Source: Sphingomonas sp. SCN 67-18 (GTDB lineage: Bacteria; Pseudomonadota; Alphaproteobacteria; Sphingomonadales; Sphingomonadaceae). From it: 35,032 bases of DNA. The notes below the pieces were generated by a model. It saw only the letters and a program-made list of their open reading frames with translations, did no database searches and was not told where the DNA came from. The first letter of the stretch is position 1. Each line of letters begins with the position of its first letter. This document shows positions 26,104-34,919 of the stretch, piece after piece. The position numbers and the translations under genes were made by a program. The stretch spans positions 1 to 35,032 of the forward strand of contig NZ_MEFG01000029.1 of the NCBI RefSeq assembly GCF_001724715.1, read 5' to 3'.

Positions 26104-28170
26104 TCATTTCTCGATACGTGAAAAATCAGCCACTTGATGCACCGCATCGCGGATGCGGACCAGCAAGGCCAGCCGCGCCCCGCGCTTCGCCGCATCGGCG
26201 TCATTCACCGTCACCGCCTCGAAAAAGGCGTCGATCGGCGCGCGCAGCATTGCCAGCGCTGCCATCGCCCCGCCGAAATCCTCCGCCGCGACGGCCGCCG
26301 CCGCGCGCGGCTCCGCATCGTCCAGCGCCGCGATCAACGCGGCTTCCGCAGGCTCCGGCGGATAAGCGGGGGCGCTCCACGCGGCGTTTTCCACGCCTTC
26401 CTTCTTCAATATGTTGGTCGCGCGCTTATACCCGGCGAGCAGGTTGGTGCCGTCATCCGTCTCGATAAACGCCTGCAGCGCGTGGACGCGGGCGAGCAAC
26501 CGGACCAGATCGTCCTCCCCGCCCAGCGCGAACACGGCGTCGATCAGGTCGTGGCGAACCCCGGCCTCGCGTTGCTGCACCTTCAGCCGGTCCGCAAAGA
26601 AATCGACCACTTCCGGCAGGCCGAAAAGGGCCGTGACCGCCAAAGGCGGGCGAGACGGGCTGCCGATGGCGACCGCCCTGTCGAGGCTGAAGCGCAGCTT
26701 GCTGGTCAGGATCAGGCTGATCGCGCCAAGCGCGGAGCGGCGCAGCGCGAACGGATCCTTCGATCCGCTCGGCTTCATATCCTGCTGGAAAAACTGGACG
26801 ATGGAATCCAGCTTGTCGGCCAGCGACACCGCCACCGTCACCGGCGCGGTGGGCACGTCGTCGCCCTGCCCGGCCGGCTTGTAATGATCGCGGATCGCGT
26901 CGGCGACGGCATCGGGCAGCCCCTCTGCACGGGCATAATAGCCGCCCATCACGCCCTGCAACTCGGGGAATTCCCCGACCATGCCGGTGACGAGATCGGC
27001 CTTGCACAGCCGCGCCGCCTGTTCGGCCAGGTCCGCCTGATCGGGCGTGCCGACAATGCCTTCCTCCACCAGCCAGCGGGCCAGCTTCGCCACCCGCTCC
27101 ACCTTGTCGGCAACCGTGCCGAGCTTTTCATGGAAGACGATCTGGCTCAGCTTTTCCGCCTGCCGGGCGAGCGGAATCTTTTTGTCCTGCTCCCAGAAGA
27201 ACTGCGCGTCGGAGAGGCGGGCGGCCAGCACCTTGCGGTTGCCGGCGACGATAGACGCGCCACCGTCGCTGGCGACGATGTTGGATACGCAGATGAAATT
27301 CGGCGCCAGATTGCCCGCGCTGTCCTGGCAGGCGAAATATTTCTGGTTGGTCCGCATGGTCAGCTGGATCACCTCTGGCGGCACGGCCAGGAATGCGGGG
27401 TCGAACCCGCCCAGCAGCGGCACCGGCCATTCGGTCAGCCCGGCATTTTCAGCGAGCAGCCCGTCGTCGCGGACCAGCACCAGCCCCGCCTGCGCGGCGG
27501 CGGTGGTCGCGCCCAGCGCGATGATCGACTGGCGTTCCTCGCTATCGACGATGACATGAGCGGCGCGCAGCTGATCGGCATAGCTCGCGGCATCGGTGAT
27601 GGCGATGCGGCCGGGCGCGTGGAACCGGTGTCCCACCGTCTCATTGCCCGACGCGACGCCCGCAATCTCGAACGGTACCACCGCATCGCCCAGCAGCGCG
27701 ACGATGCCTTGCAGCGGCCGCACCCAGCGCAGGCTTTCGCTCGACTGCGAGGCATCGCCCCAGCGCATCGATTTCGGCCACGGAAAGGCGCGGATGATGG
27801 CGGGCACGGCCTCTGCGCGGCCCGGCTTTTCGATGACGGCGAAGAGCACGCCGTGCCCCTTGGCGTCAGCGCGCTCGACCAGCTGATCGCGGGTCAGGCC
27901 GGTGGATTTCAGGAAGCCGGCAATCGCCTGTTCCGGCGCGTCGGCGCGCGGCCCCTTACGCTCCTCCGCCGTTGCCTGCGTCTCCAGCGGCAGGCCGCGC
28001 GCGATCAGCGCCAGCCGACGCGGCGTCGCGAAGCTCTGTATCTCGCCGGCGACGATGCCGGATTTGGCCAGTTCCTCGGCAAACAGCCGGGCAAGATCGG
28101 CAGAGGCCCGCGCCTGCATCCGCGCGGGAATTTCTTCCGAGCGCAGTTCGAGAAGGAAATCCGCGCTCAC
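26104..28170 (-). CDS. glyS: Glycine-tRNA ligase beta subunit
   Basis: This 688-residue beta subunit belongs to the tetrameric bacterial glycyl-tRNA synthetase. It begins (M)[17 protein letters not shown]. It contains [58 protein letters not shown] and the C-terminal anticodon-binding (DALR-like) region. The frame is open three codons further (GTG at 28179). The GTG at 28170 overlaps the glyQ stop as GTGA and gives the family's usual N-terminus, so it is preferred. Charging tRNA with glycine places this pair in the same metabolic context as the gcv operon, but no glycine aptamer is seen here. Confidence 0.95.
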   Translation of the reverse strand: MSADFLLELRSEEIPARMQARASADLARLFAEELAKSGIVAGEIQSFATPRRLALIARGLPLETQATAEERKGPRADAPEQAIAGFLKSTGLTRDQLVERADAKGHGVLFAVIEKPGRAEAVPAIIRAFPWPKSMRWGDASQSSESLRWVRPLQGIVALLGDAVVPFEIAGVASGNETVGHRFHAPGRIAITDAASYADQLRAAHVIVDSEERQSIIALGATTAAAQAGLVLVRDDGLLAENAGLTEWPVPLLGGFDPAFLAVPPEVIQLTMRTNQKYFACQDSAGNLAPNFICVSNIVASDGGASIVAGNRKVLAARLSDAQFFWEQDKKIPLARQAEKLSQIVFHEKLGTVADKVERVAKLARWLVEEGIVGTPDQADLAEQAARLCKADLVTGMVGEFPELQGVMGGYYARAEGLPDAVADAIRDHYKPAGQGDDVPTAPVTVAVSLADKLDSIVQFFQQDMKPSGSKDPFALRRSALGAISLILTSKLRFSLDRAVAIGSPSRPPLAVTALFGLPEVVDFFADRLKVQQREAGVRHDLIDAVFALGGEDDLVRLLARVHALQAFIETDDGTNLLAGYKRATNILKKEGVENAAWSAPAYPPEPAEAALIAALDDAEPRAAAAVAAEDFGGAMAALAMLRAPIDAFFEAVTVNDADAAKRGARLALLVRIRDAVHQVADFSRIEK

Positions 28171-29039
28171 GCCGTCCACCCGTTCTTTTCCATCCAGGCG
28201 GCGCAGCTGCCCTTCGCCAGATCGCGCACCCGGCCGATATAGGCCTGCCGCTCCGCCACGGAGATGACGCCGCGCGCGTTCAACAGGTTGAAGACATGGC
28301 TGGCCTTGATCGCCTGTTCATAGGCCGGGATCGGCAATTTCGCGTCCAGGCAGTTCTCGCACTCCGCCGTCGCCTTGCGAAAGGCGTCGAACAGCCGCTC
28401 CGTATCCGCCTTCTCGAAGTTCCAGGCGCTCATCTCGCGCTCATTTTCAAGAAACACGTCGCCATAGGTGACGCCGCGATCGTTGAACGCCAGATCGTAC
28501 ACGCTGTCCTTGTTCTGGATGTACATGGCCAGCCGTTCCAGCCCGTAGGTCAGCTCGCCCGCCACCGGCTTGCAATCGAAACCGCCCATTTGCTGGAAAT
28601 AGGTGAACTGCGTCACCTCCATGCCGTCGCACCACACTTCCCAGCCAAGGCCCCAGGCGCCCAGCGTGGGGCTTTCCCAATCGTCCTCGACGAAGCGGAT
28701 GTCATGCTTCAGCATGTCGATGCCGATCGCCTTCAGGCTGCCCAGATACAGATCCTGAATGTCCGCCGGGCTGGGTTTCAGCACCACCTGATACTGGTAA
28801 TAATGCTGCAGCCGGTTGGGGTTTTCGCCGTAGCGCCCGTCGGTCGGCCGGCGGCAGGGCTGCACGAAGGCCGCGTTCCACGGCGTCGGCCCCAGCGCGC
28901 GCAGCGTGGTGGCGGGGTGAAATGTGCCCGCCCCCATCTCCATGTCATAGGGTTGCAGGATCAGGCAGCCGTTCGCGCTCCAATAGTCATGGAGCGTGAG
29001 GATCAGTTGCTGGAAGCTGGGCGGCTTCGCTTCAGTCAA
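28167..29039 (-). CDS. glyQ: Glycine-tRNA ligase alpha subunit
   Basis: This is the catalytic alpha subunit, 290 residues from the chosen start. Signatures are [73 protein letters not shown] and [20 protein letters not shown]. The start is uncertain. The TTG at 29039 gives [16 protein letters not shown], like homologs, with GAAGG 7 nt upstream. An in-frame ATG at 29126 has a much stronger site (AAAGGAGGAGGG, 29134-29145) but would add 29 residues unlike any GlyQ. Those residues are read through a G9 run. The gene overlaps glyS by GTGA and is divergent from the TraB-like gene. Confidence 0.93.
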   Translation of the reverse strand: MTEAKPPSFQQLILTLHDYWSANGCLILQPYDMEMGAGTFHPATTLRALGPTPWNAAFVQPCRRPTDGRYGENPNRLQHYYQYQVVLKPSPADIQDLYLGSLKAIGIDMLKHDIRFVEDDWESPTLGAWGLGWEVWCDGMEVTQFTYFQQMGGFDCKPVAGELTYGLERLAMYIQNKDSVYDLAFNDRGVTYGDVFLENEREMSAWNFEKADTERLFDAFRKATAECENCLDAKLPIPAYEQAIKASHVFNLLNARGVISVAERQAYIGRVRDLAKGSCAAWMEKNGWTA

Positions 29040-29109
29040 GGTCACGCCTTCGCAGTCGCAATAAATGATGGCGCCGCTTTGACCGATGGACCCCGGTGGG
29101 TCAAGCGAT

Positions 29110-29118
29110 CCCCCCCCC
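29110..29118 (-). repeat. G9 homopolymer between a strong start site and glyQ
   Basis: Nine consecutive G on the minus strand begin in the third codon after the ATG at 29126. With nine the upstream frame joins glyQ. With eight it ends in TGA at 29042-29044, two bases before the TTG start of glyQ. With ten it ends after eight codons. Confidence 0.9.
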
Positions 29119-29194
29119 TTTTGCATGCGGTTGCCCTCCTCCTTTTGACCACCCTGTTGCACGATATTCACATTGTCGGCGATAAGCTCGGCCG

Positions 29195-30082
29195 ATGCGC
29201 ATCCTGCTCCGCCTGTTCGGCCCCCTCGCCGCCTTCGCCCTCGTCGCCTGCGCCGGTTCCGCGCAAAGCGAGCCGGCCGCCAAGCCCGCGATGTGGAAGC
29301 TGGCGGATGAGGATACGACCATCTACCTGTTCGGCACGCTGCACATTCTACCCCCCGGATTCACCTGGCGGACGCCGAAATTCGACGCCGTGGCGGCCAG
29401 CGCCGACACGCTGGTGCTGGAAATCGCGGATCAGGGCGATGCGCGGCAGGCGGCCGAGCGATTCCGCGCGCTGGCGACCAGCGACGGGCTGCCCCCGCTG
29501 CATGAGCGCGTGCCGCCCGCGCAGCGCCCGGTGCTGGCGGAAATGCTGAAGAAGGCGGGGCTGAGCGAAAGCCAGCTGGACGGATATGAAACCTGGGCGG
29601 CGGCGCTGACGCTGGGCGCGGCGCTGTACCGCGATGTCGGCGCCAGCGCGGAACATGGCGTGGAACAGACGCTCAGCGGCCAGTTCACCCAGGCCAGCAA
29701 GCCCATTGAGGGGCTGGAGACGACCGCCCAGCAGCTCGGCTTTTTCGACACGCTGCCGGAGGCGTCGCAACGGCGGCTGCTGGCCAGCATGGTCGAGGAA
29801 TCGGAAGGGTCGGCAAAGCAATATGCCGCCATGGCGGCCGCCTGGTCGCGGGGCGACATCAACGCCATCGCCGTCACCTTCGACGACGAGCTGCGCATCT
29901 CCCCCGACCTGGCCGAAATCCTGATCCGCAAGCGCAACGCCAACTGGACCGCGGCGCTGGAGAAGCGGCTGGAGACGCCGGGCACGGTGCTGGTCGCGGT
30001 GGGCGCCGGGCACCTTGCCGGCAAGGATTCGGTAGTCGACATGCTGCGCGCGCGCGGGCTGAAGGTGCAGCGGGTGCAATAG
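29195..30082 (+). CDS. TraB/GumN family lipoprotein
   Basis: This 295-residue protein begins with a signal peptide ending in the lipobox ALVAC (about residues 15-19), so it is probably lipid-anchored. The TraB/GumN pattern is clear: [20 protein letters not shown] near the N-terminus with the conserved [29 protein letters not shown], and the C-terminal [20 protein letters not shown]. Related TIKI-type proteins are proposed metalloproteases using these Gly-His and Glu motifs; activity here is not known. The start lies about 70 bp from the strong upstream glyQ start. A TTGCAC-N17-CGATAA pair just upstream would give an almost leaderless transcript (weak). Confidence 0.87.
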   Translation: MRILLRLFGPLAAFALVACAGSAQSEPAAKPAMWKLADEDTTIYLFGTLHILPPGFTWRTPKFDAVAASADTLVLEIADQGDARQAAERFRALATSDGLPPLHERVPPAQRPVLAEMLKKAGLSESQLDGYETWAAALTLGAALYRDVGASAEHGVEQTLSGQFTQASKPIEGLETTAQQLGFFDTLPEASQRRLLASMVEESEGSAKQYAAMAAAWSRGDINAIAVTFDDELRISPDLAEILIRKRNANWTAALEKRLETPGTVLVAVGAGHLAGKDSVVDMLRARGLKVQRVQ

Positions 30083-30101
30083 CGGCGGGTTATCCCGCGC
30101 T
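30081..30101 (+). terminator. Hairpin at the 3' end of the TraB-like gene
   Basis: GCGGG-TTAT-CCCGC forms a 5-bp stem that can be extended by AGC/GCT across one bulged G. It starts within the stop codon of the TraB-like gene. No T-run follows, so it may stabilise the 3' end or act as a weak terminator. Confidence 0.35.
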
Positions 30102-30217
30102 AAAATCAGCCGCAGCCTTGCATCCCGGCGCCGTCCCGGCTATGCGCGCCACTCCCGCGATGGTCATCCCTGGAGGCGTGGCGGGTTTGTTCAATCCAGC
30201 GAATTTGGAGACATGCG

Positions 30218-30853
30218 ATGAGCGATCAGCTGACGCTGTCGGCCGAGACGCGCGAGCGGGCTGGCAAGGGAGCCTCCCGTGCCATGCGTCGTGAAGGCCG
30301 CGTACCTGCCGTCATTTACGGAAACAATGAAGAACCCCTCGGCATTCACGTCGAGGAAAAGGCGCTGTTGAAGCTCCTGCACACCGGTCATTTCATGAAC
30401 TCGGTGGTGATGGTGGAGGCCGGCTCCAAGGCCGTCCGCACCCTGCCCAAGGACGTCCAGTTCCACCCGGTTTCCGGTCGCCCCCTGCATGTCGATTTCC
30501 TGCGCATCGCCAAGAATGCGAAGGTGAACGTCCACGTCCCGGTGCATTTCGAGAATGAGGAAGCATCGCCCGGCATCAAGCGTGGCGGCGTGCTCAACGT
30601 CGTCCGCCACGAGGTCGAACTGGTCTGCGACGCGGCGAAAATCCCCGACAGCATCTCGGTCGACCTGGCCGGTTACGATGTGGGCGATTCGATCCACATC
30701 TCCGCCGTCAAGCTGCCCGCAGGCGCGACGCCGGCGATCGACGACCGCGATTTCACCATCGCCACCGTGGTCGCCCCGTCTTCGCTGAAGTCGGCCGAAG
30801 GCGACAATGAAACCGAAGCCGACGCTTCGGACGGCGAAGCCGCGGAAGGCTGA
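30218..30853 (+). CDS. rplY: 50S ribosomal protein L25 (CTC form)
   Basis: This 211-residue protein has the two-domain long form. The N-terminal 5S-rRNA-binding L25 domain (about 1-90) contains [20 protein letters not shown] and VIYG. The C-terminal TL5/CTC domain (about 98-185) contains [20 protein letters not shown]. An acidic tail ends [16 protein letters not shown] lies about 8 nt before the ATG. The 135-bp leader (30083-30217) can form a CGCCAC (30147-30152) / GTGGCG (30178-30183) stem, of unknown meaning. It is first of the conserved rplY-pth-ychF series. Confidence 0.95.
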   Translation: MSDQLTLSAETRERAGKGASRAMRREGRVPAVIYGNNEEPLGIHVEEKALLKLLHTGHFMNSVVMVEAGSKAVRTLPKDVQFHPVSGRPLHVDFLRIAKNAKVNVHVPVHFENEEASPGIKRGGVLNVVRHEVELVCDAAKIPDSISVDLAGYDVGDSIHISAVKLPAGATPAIDDRDFTIATVVAPSSLKSAEGDNETEADASDGEAAEG

Positions 30854-30868
30854 GCCCTATCGCCCTTG

Positions 30869-30900
30869 CGCGCCGCTCCGGCATTCACCGGGGCGGCGCG
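30869..30900 (+). other. Strong 13-bp hairpin between rplY and pth
   Basis: Bases 30869-30881 pair with 30888-30900 over 13 consecutive positions: 12 Watson-Crick pairs and one G-U, around the loop CATTCA. There is no T-run after it; AAGGGAAAGGA, the pth ribosome binding site, follows. It may be an attenuating or mRNA-processing structure within the operon. Confidence 0.6.
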
Positions 30901-30919
30901 AAGGGAAAGGACCGATCAG

Positions 30920-31489
30920 ATGCAGCTTTGGGTCGGCCTCGGCAATCCGGGCGCGCTCTATGCGATGCACCGGCACAATGTCGGCTTCATGGCGATCGAC
31001 GCGATCGCCGAGATCCACGGTTTCGACGCGCCCCGCACCCGTTTCCAGGGCTGGGCCAGCGAAGGCCGGATCGGATCAGAAAAGCTGCTGCTGCTGAAAC
31101 CGGCCACCTTCATGAACGAAAGCGGCCGCGCGATCGGCGAGGCGCTGCGCTTCTACAAGCTGGGCGTCGGGGACGTCACCCTGTTCCATGACGAGCTGGA
31201 CCTGCCCCCGTTCAAGGTGAAGGTGAAGACGGGCGGCGGCACGGCGGGCCATAACGGGCTGAAATCCACCGAGGCGCATATCGGCAACGCCTTCCGCCGC
31301 GTCCGCATCGGCATCGGCCATCCCGGCCACAAGGACCGGGTGACCCCTTATGTGCTCGGCAATTACGCCAAGGCGGAAATCGAGCCGCTCAGCGCCATGC
31401 TGGGGGCGATCGCCGCCGAAGCGCGCTGGCTGGCGGAGGACAATGCGCAGCGCTTCATGAGCGACGTGGCGCTGAGATTGGCAGAATAG
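30920..31489 (+). CDS. pth: Peptidyl-tRNA hydrolase
   Basis: This 189-residue enzyme frees tRNA from peptidyl-tRNA released by stalled ribosomes. The active-site residues are visible: N9 (GLGNPG), the catalytic H19 (MHRHNVGF), N66 (KPATFMNESG) and D91 (LFHDELDLP). The GGGTAGHNGLKS loop follows. The start at 30920 gives the standard N-terminus MQLWVGLGNPG. AAAGGA lies about 9 nt upstream. The frame opens earlier, at 30866, but that part falls in the hairpin region and does not look coding. ychF follows after 35 nt. Confidence 0.96.
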   Translation: MQLWVGLGNPGALYAMHRHNVGFMAIDAIAEIHGFDAPRTRFQGWASEGRIGSEKLLLLKPATFMNESGRAIGEALRFYKLGVGDVTLFHDELDLPPFKVKVKTGGGTAGHNGLKSTEAHIGNAFRRVRIGIGHPGHKDRVTPYVLGNYAKAEIEPLSAMLGAIAAEARWLAEDNAQRFMSDVALRLAE

Positions 31490-31524
31490 CCCCCCGGCTC
31501 TGCGGGCGGCACAGGGAGTAGAAA

Positions 31525-32625
31525 ATGGGTTTTCGCTGCGGCATCGTCGGTCTTCCCAACGTCGGCAAATCGACGCTGTTCAACGCGCTCACCGAAACGG
31601 CGGCGGCGCAGGCGGCCAATTACCCCTTCTGCACCATCGAGCCGAATGTCGGCCAGGTGGCGGTGCCCGACAAGCGGCTGGACGAGATCGCCGCGATCGG
31701 CGGATCAGCCAAGATCATCGAAACGCAGCTCGCCTTCGTCGACATTGCCGGGCTGGTGCGCGGCGCGTCGAAGGGCGAAGGGCTGGGCAACCAGTTTCTC
31801 GGCAATATTCGCGAGGTGGACGCCATCGTCCACGTCCTGCGCTGTTTCGAGAATGGCGACGTCACCCATGTCGAGGGCAAGGTCGATCCCATCGCCGACG
31901 CCGAGACCGTCGAGACGGAATTGATGCTGGCGGACCTAGAGAGCCTGGAAAAGCGCGTCCCCAATTTCGTGAAGAAGGGCCAGCAGGGCGACAAGGAGGC
32001 GAAGGTGGCCGCATCCGTGCTCGGCCAGGCGCTTGACCTGCTGCGCGAAGGCAAGCCGGCCCGCCTCACCCAGCCCAAGGATATCGAGGAAGAGCGCGTT
32101 TTCGCGCAGGCGCAGCTGCTGACGTCGAAGCCGGTGCTCTACGTCTGCAACGTCGATGAGGGCGACGCGGCCACCGGCAACGCCCTGTCCCGGCGCGTGT
32201 TCGAAAAGGCGGCGGCCGAGGGCGCGCAGGCCGTGGTGGTTTCCGCCGCCATAGAGGCGGACATCGCGACGATGGACCCGGCGGACCGCAGCGATTTCCT
32301 GTCCGATCTCGGCCTGTCGGAAACCGGCCTCGCCCGCGTGATCCGCGCCGGATATGAGCTGCTGCACCTCATCACCTTCTTCACCGTCGGTCCCAAGGAA
32401 GCCCGCGCCTGGACCATCCACAAGGGCGACAAGGCACCGCAGGCGGCCGGCGCCATCCACACCGATTTCGAGCGCGGCTTCATCCGCGCGGAAACCATGG
32501 CCTATGCCGACTATGTCGCCTGCAAGGGCGAGGCCGGCGCGCGCGAAGCCGGCAAGCTGCGTGCCGAGGGCAAGGATTATGTGGTGCAGGACGGCGATAT
32601 CATGCTGTTCCGCTTCAACGTCTGA
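31525..32625 (+). CDS. ychF: Ribosome-binding ATPase YchF (Obg family)
   Basis: This 366-residue protein has the complete YchF plan. P-loop: GLPNVGKSTLFNAL (8-21). Switch I: NYPFCTIEPNVG. G3: DIAGLVRGASKGEGLGNQFL. The G4 motif reads CNVDE in place of NKxD, the change that gives ATP preference in YchF. The C-terminal TGS domain includes ARAWTIHKGDKAPQAAGAIH. It binds ribosomes and affects translation fidelity and stress response. GGGAG lies 6 nt before the ATG. Confidence 0.97.
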   Translation: MGFRCGIVGLPNVGKSTLFNALTETAAAQAANYPFCTIEPNVGQVAVPDKRLDEIAAIGGSAKIIETQLAFVDIAGLVRGASKGEGLGNQFLGNIREVDAIVHVLRCFENGDVTHVEGKVDPIADAETVETELMLADLESLEKRVPNFVKKGQQGDKEAKVAASVLGQALDLLREGKPARLTQPKDIEEERVFAQAQLLTSKPVLYVCNVDEGDAATGNALSRRVFEKAAAEGAQAVVVSAAIEADIATMDPADRSDFLSDLGLSETGLARVIRAGYELLHLITFFTVGPKEARAWTIHKGDKAPQAAGAIHTDFERGFIRAETMAYADYVACKGEAGAREAGKLRAEGKDYVVQDGDIMLFRFNV

Positions 32626-32684
32626 CTTGCGGGCGCATGCCGAAGGGCTAGTCTTTCCCGGCCAAGGACGGGAGCGACGCGGAC

Positions 32685-33131
32685 ATGCAATATCTTGAAG
32701 ACCTGGTGGTCGGCAGCAGGCAGCGGTTCGGCAGCTATGCGGTGACGCGCGACGAGGTGATCGCCTTTGCGTCCAGATATGATCCCCAGCCCTTCCACCT
32801 TTCCGACGAGGCGGCCGCGCAGACCCATTTCGGGCGGCTTGCGGCCAGCGGCTGGCACACCTGCGCGATGGCGATGGCGATGGTCGTCGAAAACCTCAAG
32901 GAAACCGGCCATGCCGGGCTCGGCTCGCCGGGTGTGGATGAGCTGCGCTGGCTGAAGCCCGTCTATCCGGGCGATACGCTGCACATGGAAAACGAGCTGC
33001 TTGAGGTCACGCCGTCGCGCAGCAGGCCGGACATGGGGTCTTTCCGGATGAGATCGACGGTGTTCAACCAGCATGACGAGCCGGTGATGCGCTATATCTC
33101 GATCGCGCTGGTGAAGCGCCGCCCGGCCTGA
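32685..33131 (+). CDS. MaoC-like hotdog-fold dehydratase
   Basis: This 148-residue single-domain protein begins MQYLEDLVVGSRQRFGSYAV and contains the MaoC / (R)-enoyl-CoA hydratase core FASRYDPQPFHLSDEAA. Aspartate and histidine occupy the catalytic positions of hydratase motif 2. LAASGWHTCAMAMAMVVEN and LRWLKPVYPGDTLHMENELL follow. The family hydrates or dehydrates acyl-CoA thioesters; the natural substrate is unclear. GGGAG lies about 10 nt before the ATG. It follows ychF by 59 nt and converges on the diguanylate cyclase, with 4 bp between stop codons. Confidence 0.88.
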   Translation: MQYLEDLVVGSRQRFGSYAVTRDEVIAFASRYDPQPFHLSDEAAAQTHFGRLAASGWHTCAMAMAMVVENLKETGHAGLGSPGVDELRWLKPVYPGDTLHMENELLEVTPSRSRPDMGSFRMRSTVFNQHDEPVMRYISIALVKRRPA

Positions 33132-33135
33132 CCGT

Positions 33136-34836
33136 TCAGGCGGCAGATGCGGCCCGCGCGGGCGCGGAGCGGCTGCCCCCGCCATTGGCGAGAATGATGC
33201 AGTTCCGCCCGTTGCCCTTGGCCGCGTAGAGCGCCTCGTCGGCCTCGGCGAGCAGTTGGTCGATGGCGTCCGTCGTGCCGCAGGCGACGCCGATGCTGAC
33301 CGTCAGCGGAGACGGCGGCTGCAGATCGCACGGCAGGTTTTCGATGCCGATCCGTATCCGCTCCGCCAGCGTCGCCGCCCGCTTGGCATCATAGCCCCGG
33401 ATCGCGACGACGAACTCCTCGCCGCCATAGCGCGCGACATGGTCCGCCACCCGCTGCAGGATCGAATCCCCGCGCCCATGGCCGTAGCGGTCGTTGATCT
33501 GCTTGAAATGGTCGATATCGATCATCATCAGCGCGGCCTGGTTGGGGCCGGGCGCGGTGAAGGAATGGTCTATCGCCGCCACGAAGCCCCGGCGGTTGGA
33601 AAGCCCGGTCAGCACGTCGGTCTGCGCCTGCCGTTCCAGCACCGATTGCCGTTCGCGCGCCCGCTCATGGTCGATCCGCAGCGCCTTGATCCGGTTGGCG
33701 ACGGGCAGCGAGAGCACCAGGCATTCGAACGTCAGCGCAAACACCATCGCCCCGTCCGGGATCATCGTATCGCTGATCAGCCCGGTGCCGCGCAGCGGAT
33801 AGAGCAGCGCGGTCAGCACCGGCAGCGACCATGCCAGCCCCAGCACCCGCGCCGTCCTGCTGCCGCGGATCACGCCGCTGATCAGCATCGCGGAAATCAC
33901 GCCCAGCGCATGGAAGGCCGCGAAATAGCCGAGCGAGTAGATCGGCCCCGTCCAGGCGAGCGGTGCCGCGAACAGCAGCGCGCCCGTCACCAGCGACGTC
34001 GCCGCCGCCAGCTTGGCCCAGTTGCGCAGCCAGTTGGGCAGGGCGTCGCCCTCTATGAAGTCGGAAATGAAGGCCAGCGCGGTCACGGTCGCGATCGCCA
34101 TCGACCCGGAGAGCAGGCGCGAAAGGCCGGTCGCCGTCAGTTCGGGAAAGGGGATGAGGATCAGGCTGGAATAGCTGAATCCATAAAGGAACAGCATGGT
34201 GACATGCGCGCAATAGAGCAGCTGGAACCGCCGCTTGATCGCGAAGAACAGCAGCAGGTGGAACAATATCGTCACGCCCAGCACGCCAACCGCCATGCCG
34301 AACAGCGCCCCGCCCTTCAGGTCCTGCGCGGCCGCCACGCTCTCGGGCGCGATCCGGGTGGCGCGCACCCGCGTCACGAACTCGCTGTCGCCCAGCCGCA
34401 CCATCATCCGGGTGACGGGCGCCTGGTCGGTCATCGCGATCGGCAGGGAAAGATAGTTGCCGGGCGTCCAGTCCCGGTCGCGCGCAGTGGGATCATAGGC
34501 GACGTGCGACCGGCTGCCGTCGGCGCGGATCATGTAGAGATCGACCGACCCGACCCGGTGGTTGTCGATCATCATCCGCCACGGCTCGGCCTGACCGGCA
34601 AGCTCGGGAAGGTCGCGATAATCCAGCCACACCGTGCCGCGCACCCGGCGGGCAACCGATCCGCCGCAGCTTCGCGGCGACAGGGCCATCGCCTCGTCCA
34701 GGCTCGCCGCCGCACCCGTGACGATGCGGCATTCCACGGGTTCGATCGGCGCTGCGCGTGCCGGGGCGGTCATGGCGAGCAATGCCCCCGCCACCCACGC
34801 CAGCCCCAGGATGAAGACGCGCAACATTCCGATCAA
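33136..34836 (-). CDS. Membrane diguanylate cyclase with 7TMR-DISM sensor
   Basis: This 566-residue protein has a signal peptide (to about residue 29, ending ARAAP). A periplasmic DISM-type domain follows (about 31-160), then seven or so transmembrane segments (about 175-380), a short linker helix (382-402) and a GGDEF domain (about 404-552). Catalytic features are present: LTGLSNRRGF, D440 in MIDIDHFKQINDRYGH, and GGEEF at 471-475. The inhibitory-site motif RVAD (462-465) lies exactly five residues before GGEEF. The segment between GDSIL and RVAD is about ten residues shorter than in PleD. It makes c-di-GMP at the membrane in response to an unknown signal. The start is TTG at 34836, with GGGGAGGG about 8 nt upstream, or ATG at 34827. 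Confidence 0.92.
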   Translation of the reverse strand: MIGMLRVFILGLAWVAGALLAMTAPARAAPIEPVECRIVTGAAASLDEAMALSPRSCGGSVARRVRGTVWLDYRDLPELAGQAEPWRMMIDNHRVGSVDLYMIRADGSRSHVAYDPTARDRDWTPGNYLSLPIAMTDQAPVTRMMVRLGDSEFVTRVRATRIAPESVAAAQDLKGGALFGMAVGVLGVTILFHLLLFFAIKRRFQLLYCAHVTMLFLYGFSYSSLILIPFPELTATGLSRLLSGSMAIATVTALAFISDFIEGDALPNWLRNWAKLAAATSLVTGALLFAAPLAWTGPIYSLGYFAAFHALGVISAMLISGVIRGSRTARVLGLAWSLPVLTALLYPLRGTGLISDTMIPDGAMVFALTFECLVLSLPVANRIKALRIDHERARERQSVLERQAQTDVLTGLSNRRGFVAAIDHSFTAPGPNQAALMMIDIDHFKQINDRYGHGRGDSILQRVADHVARYGGEEFVVAIRGYDAKRAATLAERIRIGIENLPCDLQPPSPLTVSIGVACGTTDAIDQLLAEADEALYAAKGNGRNCIILANGGGSRSAPARAASAA

Positions 34837-34894
34837 AATCGACGCCCTCCCCTCAGAGATCGTTCAGGAAGATCGGATGCTAACGACCAGACAC

Positions 34895-34908
34895 TTAAGG
34901 ATAGTTAA
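34895..34908 (-). promoter_or_regulatory. CtrA-like TTAA-N6-TTAA site upstream of the cyclase
   Basis: TTAACTATCCTTAA on the minus strand is an AT-rich island in a GC-rich context, about 59 nt before the cyclase start. CtrA, the alphaproteobacterial cell-cycle regulator, binds TTAA-N7-TTAA; here the spacer is one base shorter. This makes it a candidate only. Confidence 0.35.
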
Positions 34909-34919
34909 GTCGCGCGACC

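Noticed and set aside
23478-26468. Open frame of about 996 codons on the plus strand opposite ppdK
   Set aside because: It is antisense to an intact, full-length PpdK, is rich in Arg/His/Gln/Ala as expected for a GC-rich shadow frame, and shows no recognisable domain.
26134-28242. Open frame of about 702 codons on the plus strand opposite glyS
   Set aside because: It is a shadow of glyS with the same skewed composition and no motif; glyS itself has clear family signatures.
30083-30217. Possible tRNA or structured RNA gene before rplY
   Set aside because: No acceptor stem, T-loop or anticodon arm could be fitted; only one modest stem is visible, so it is treated as the rplY leader.
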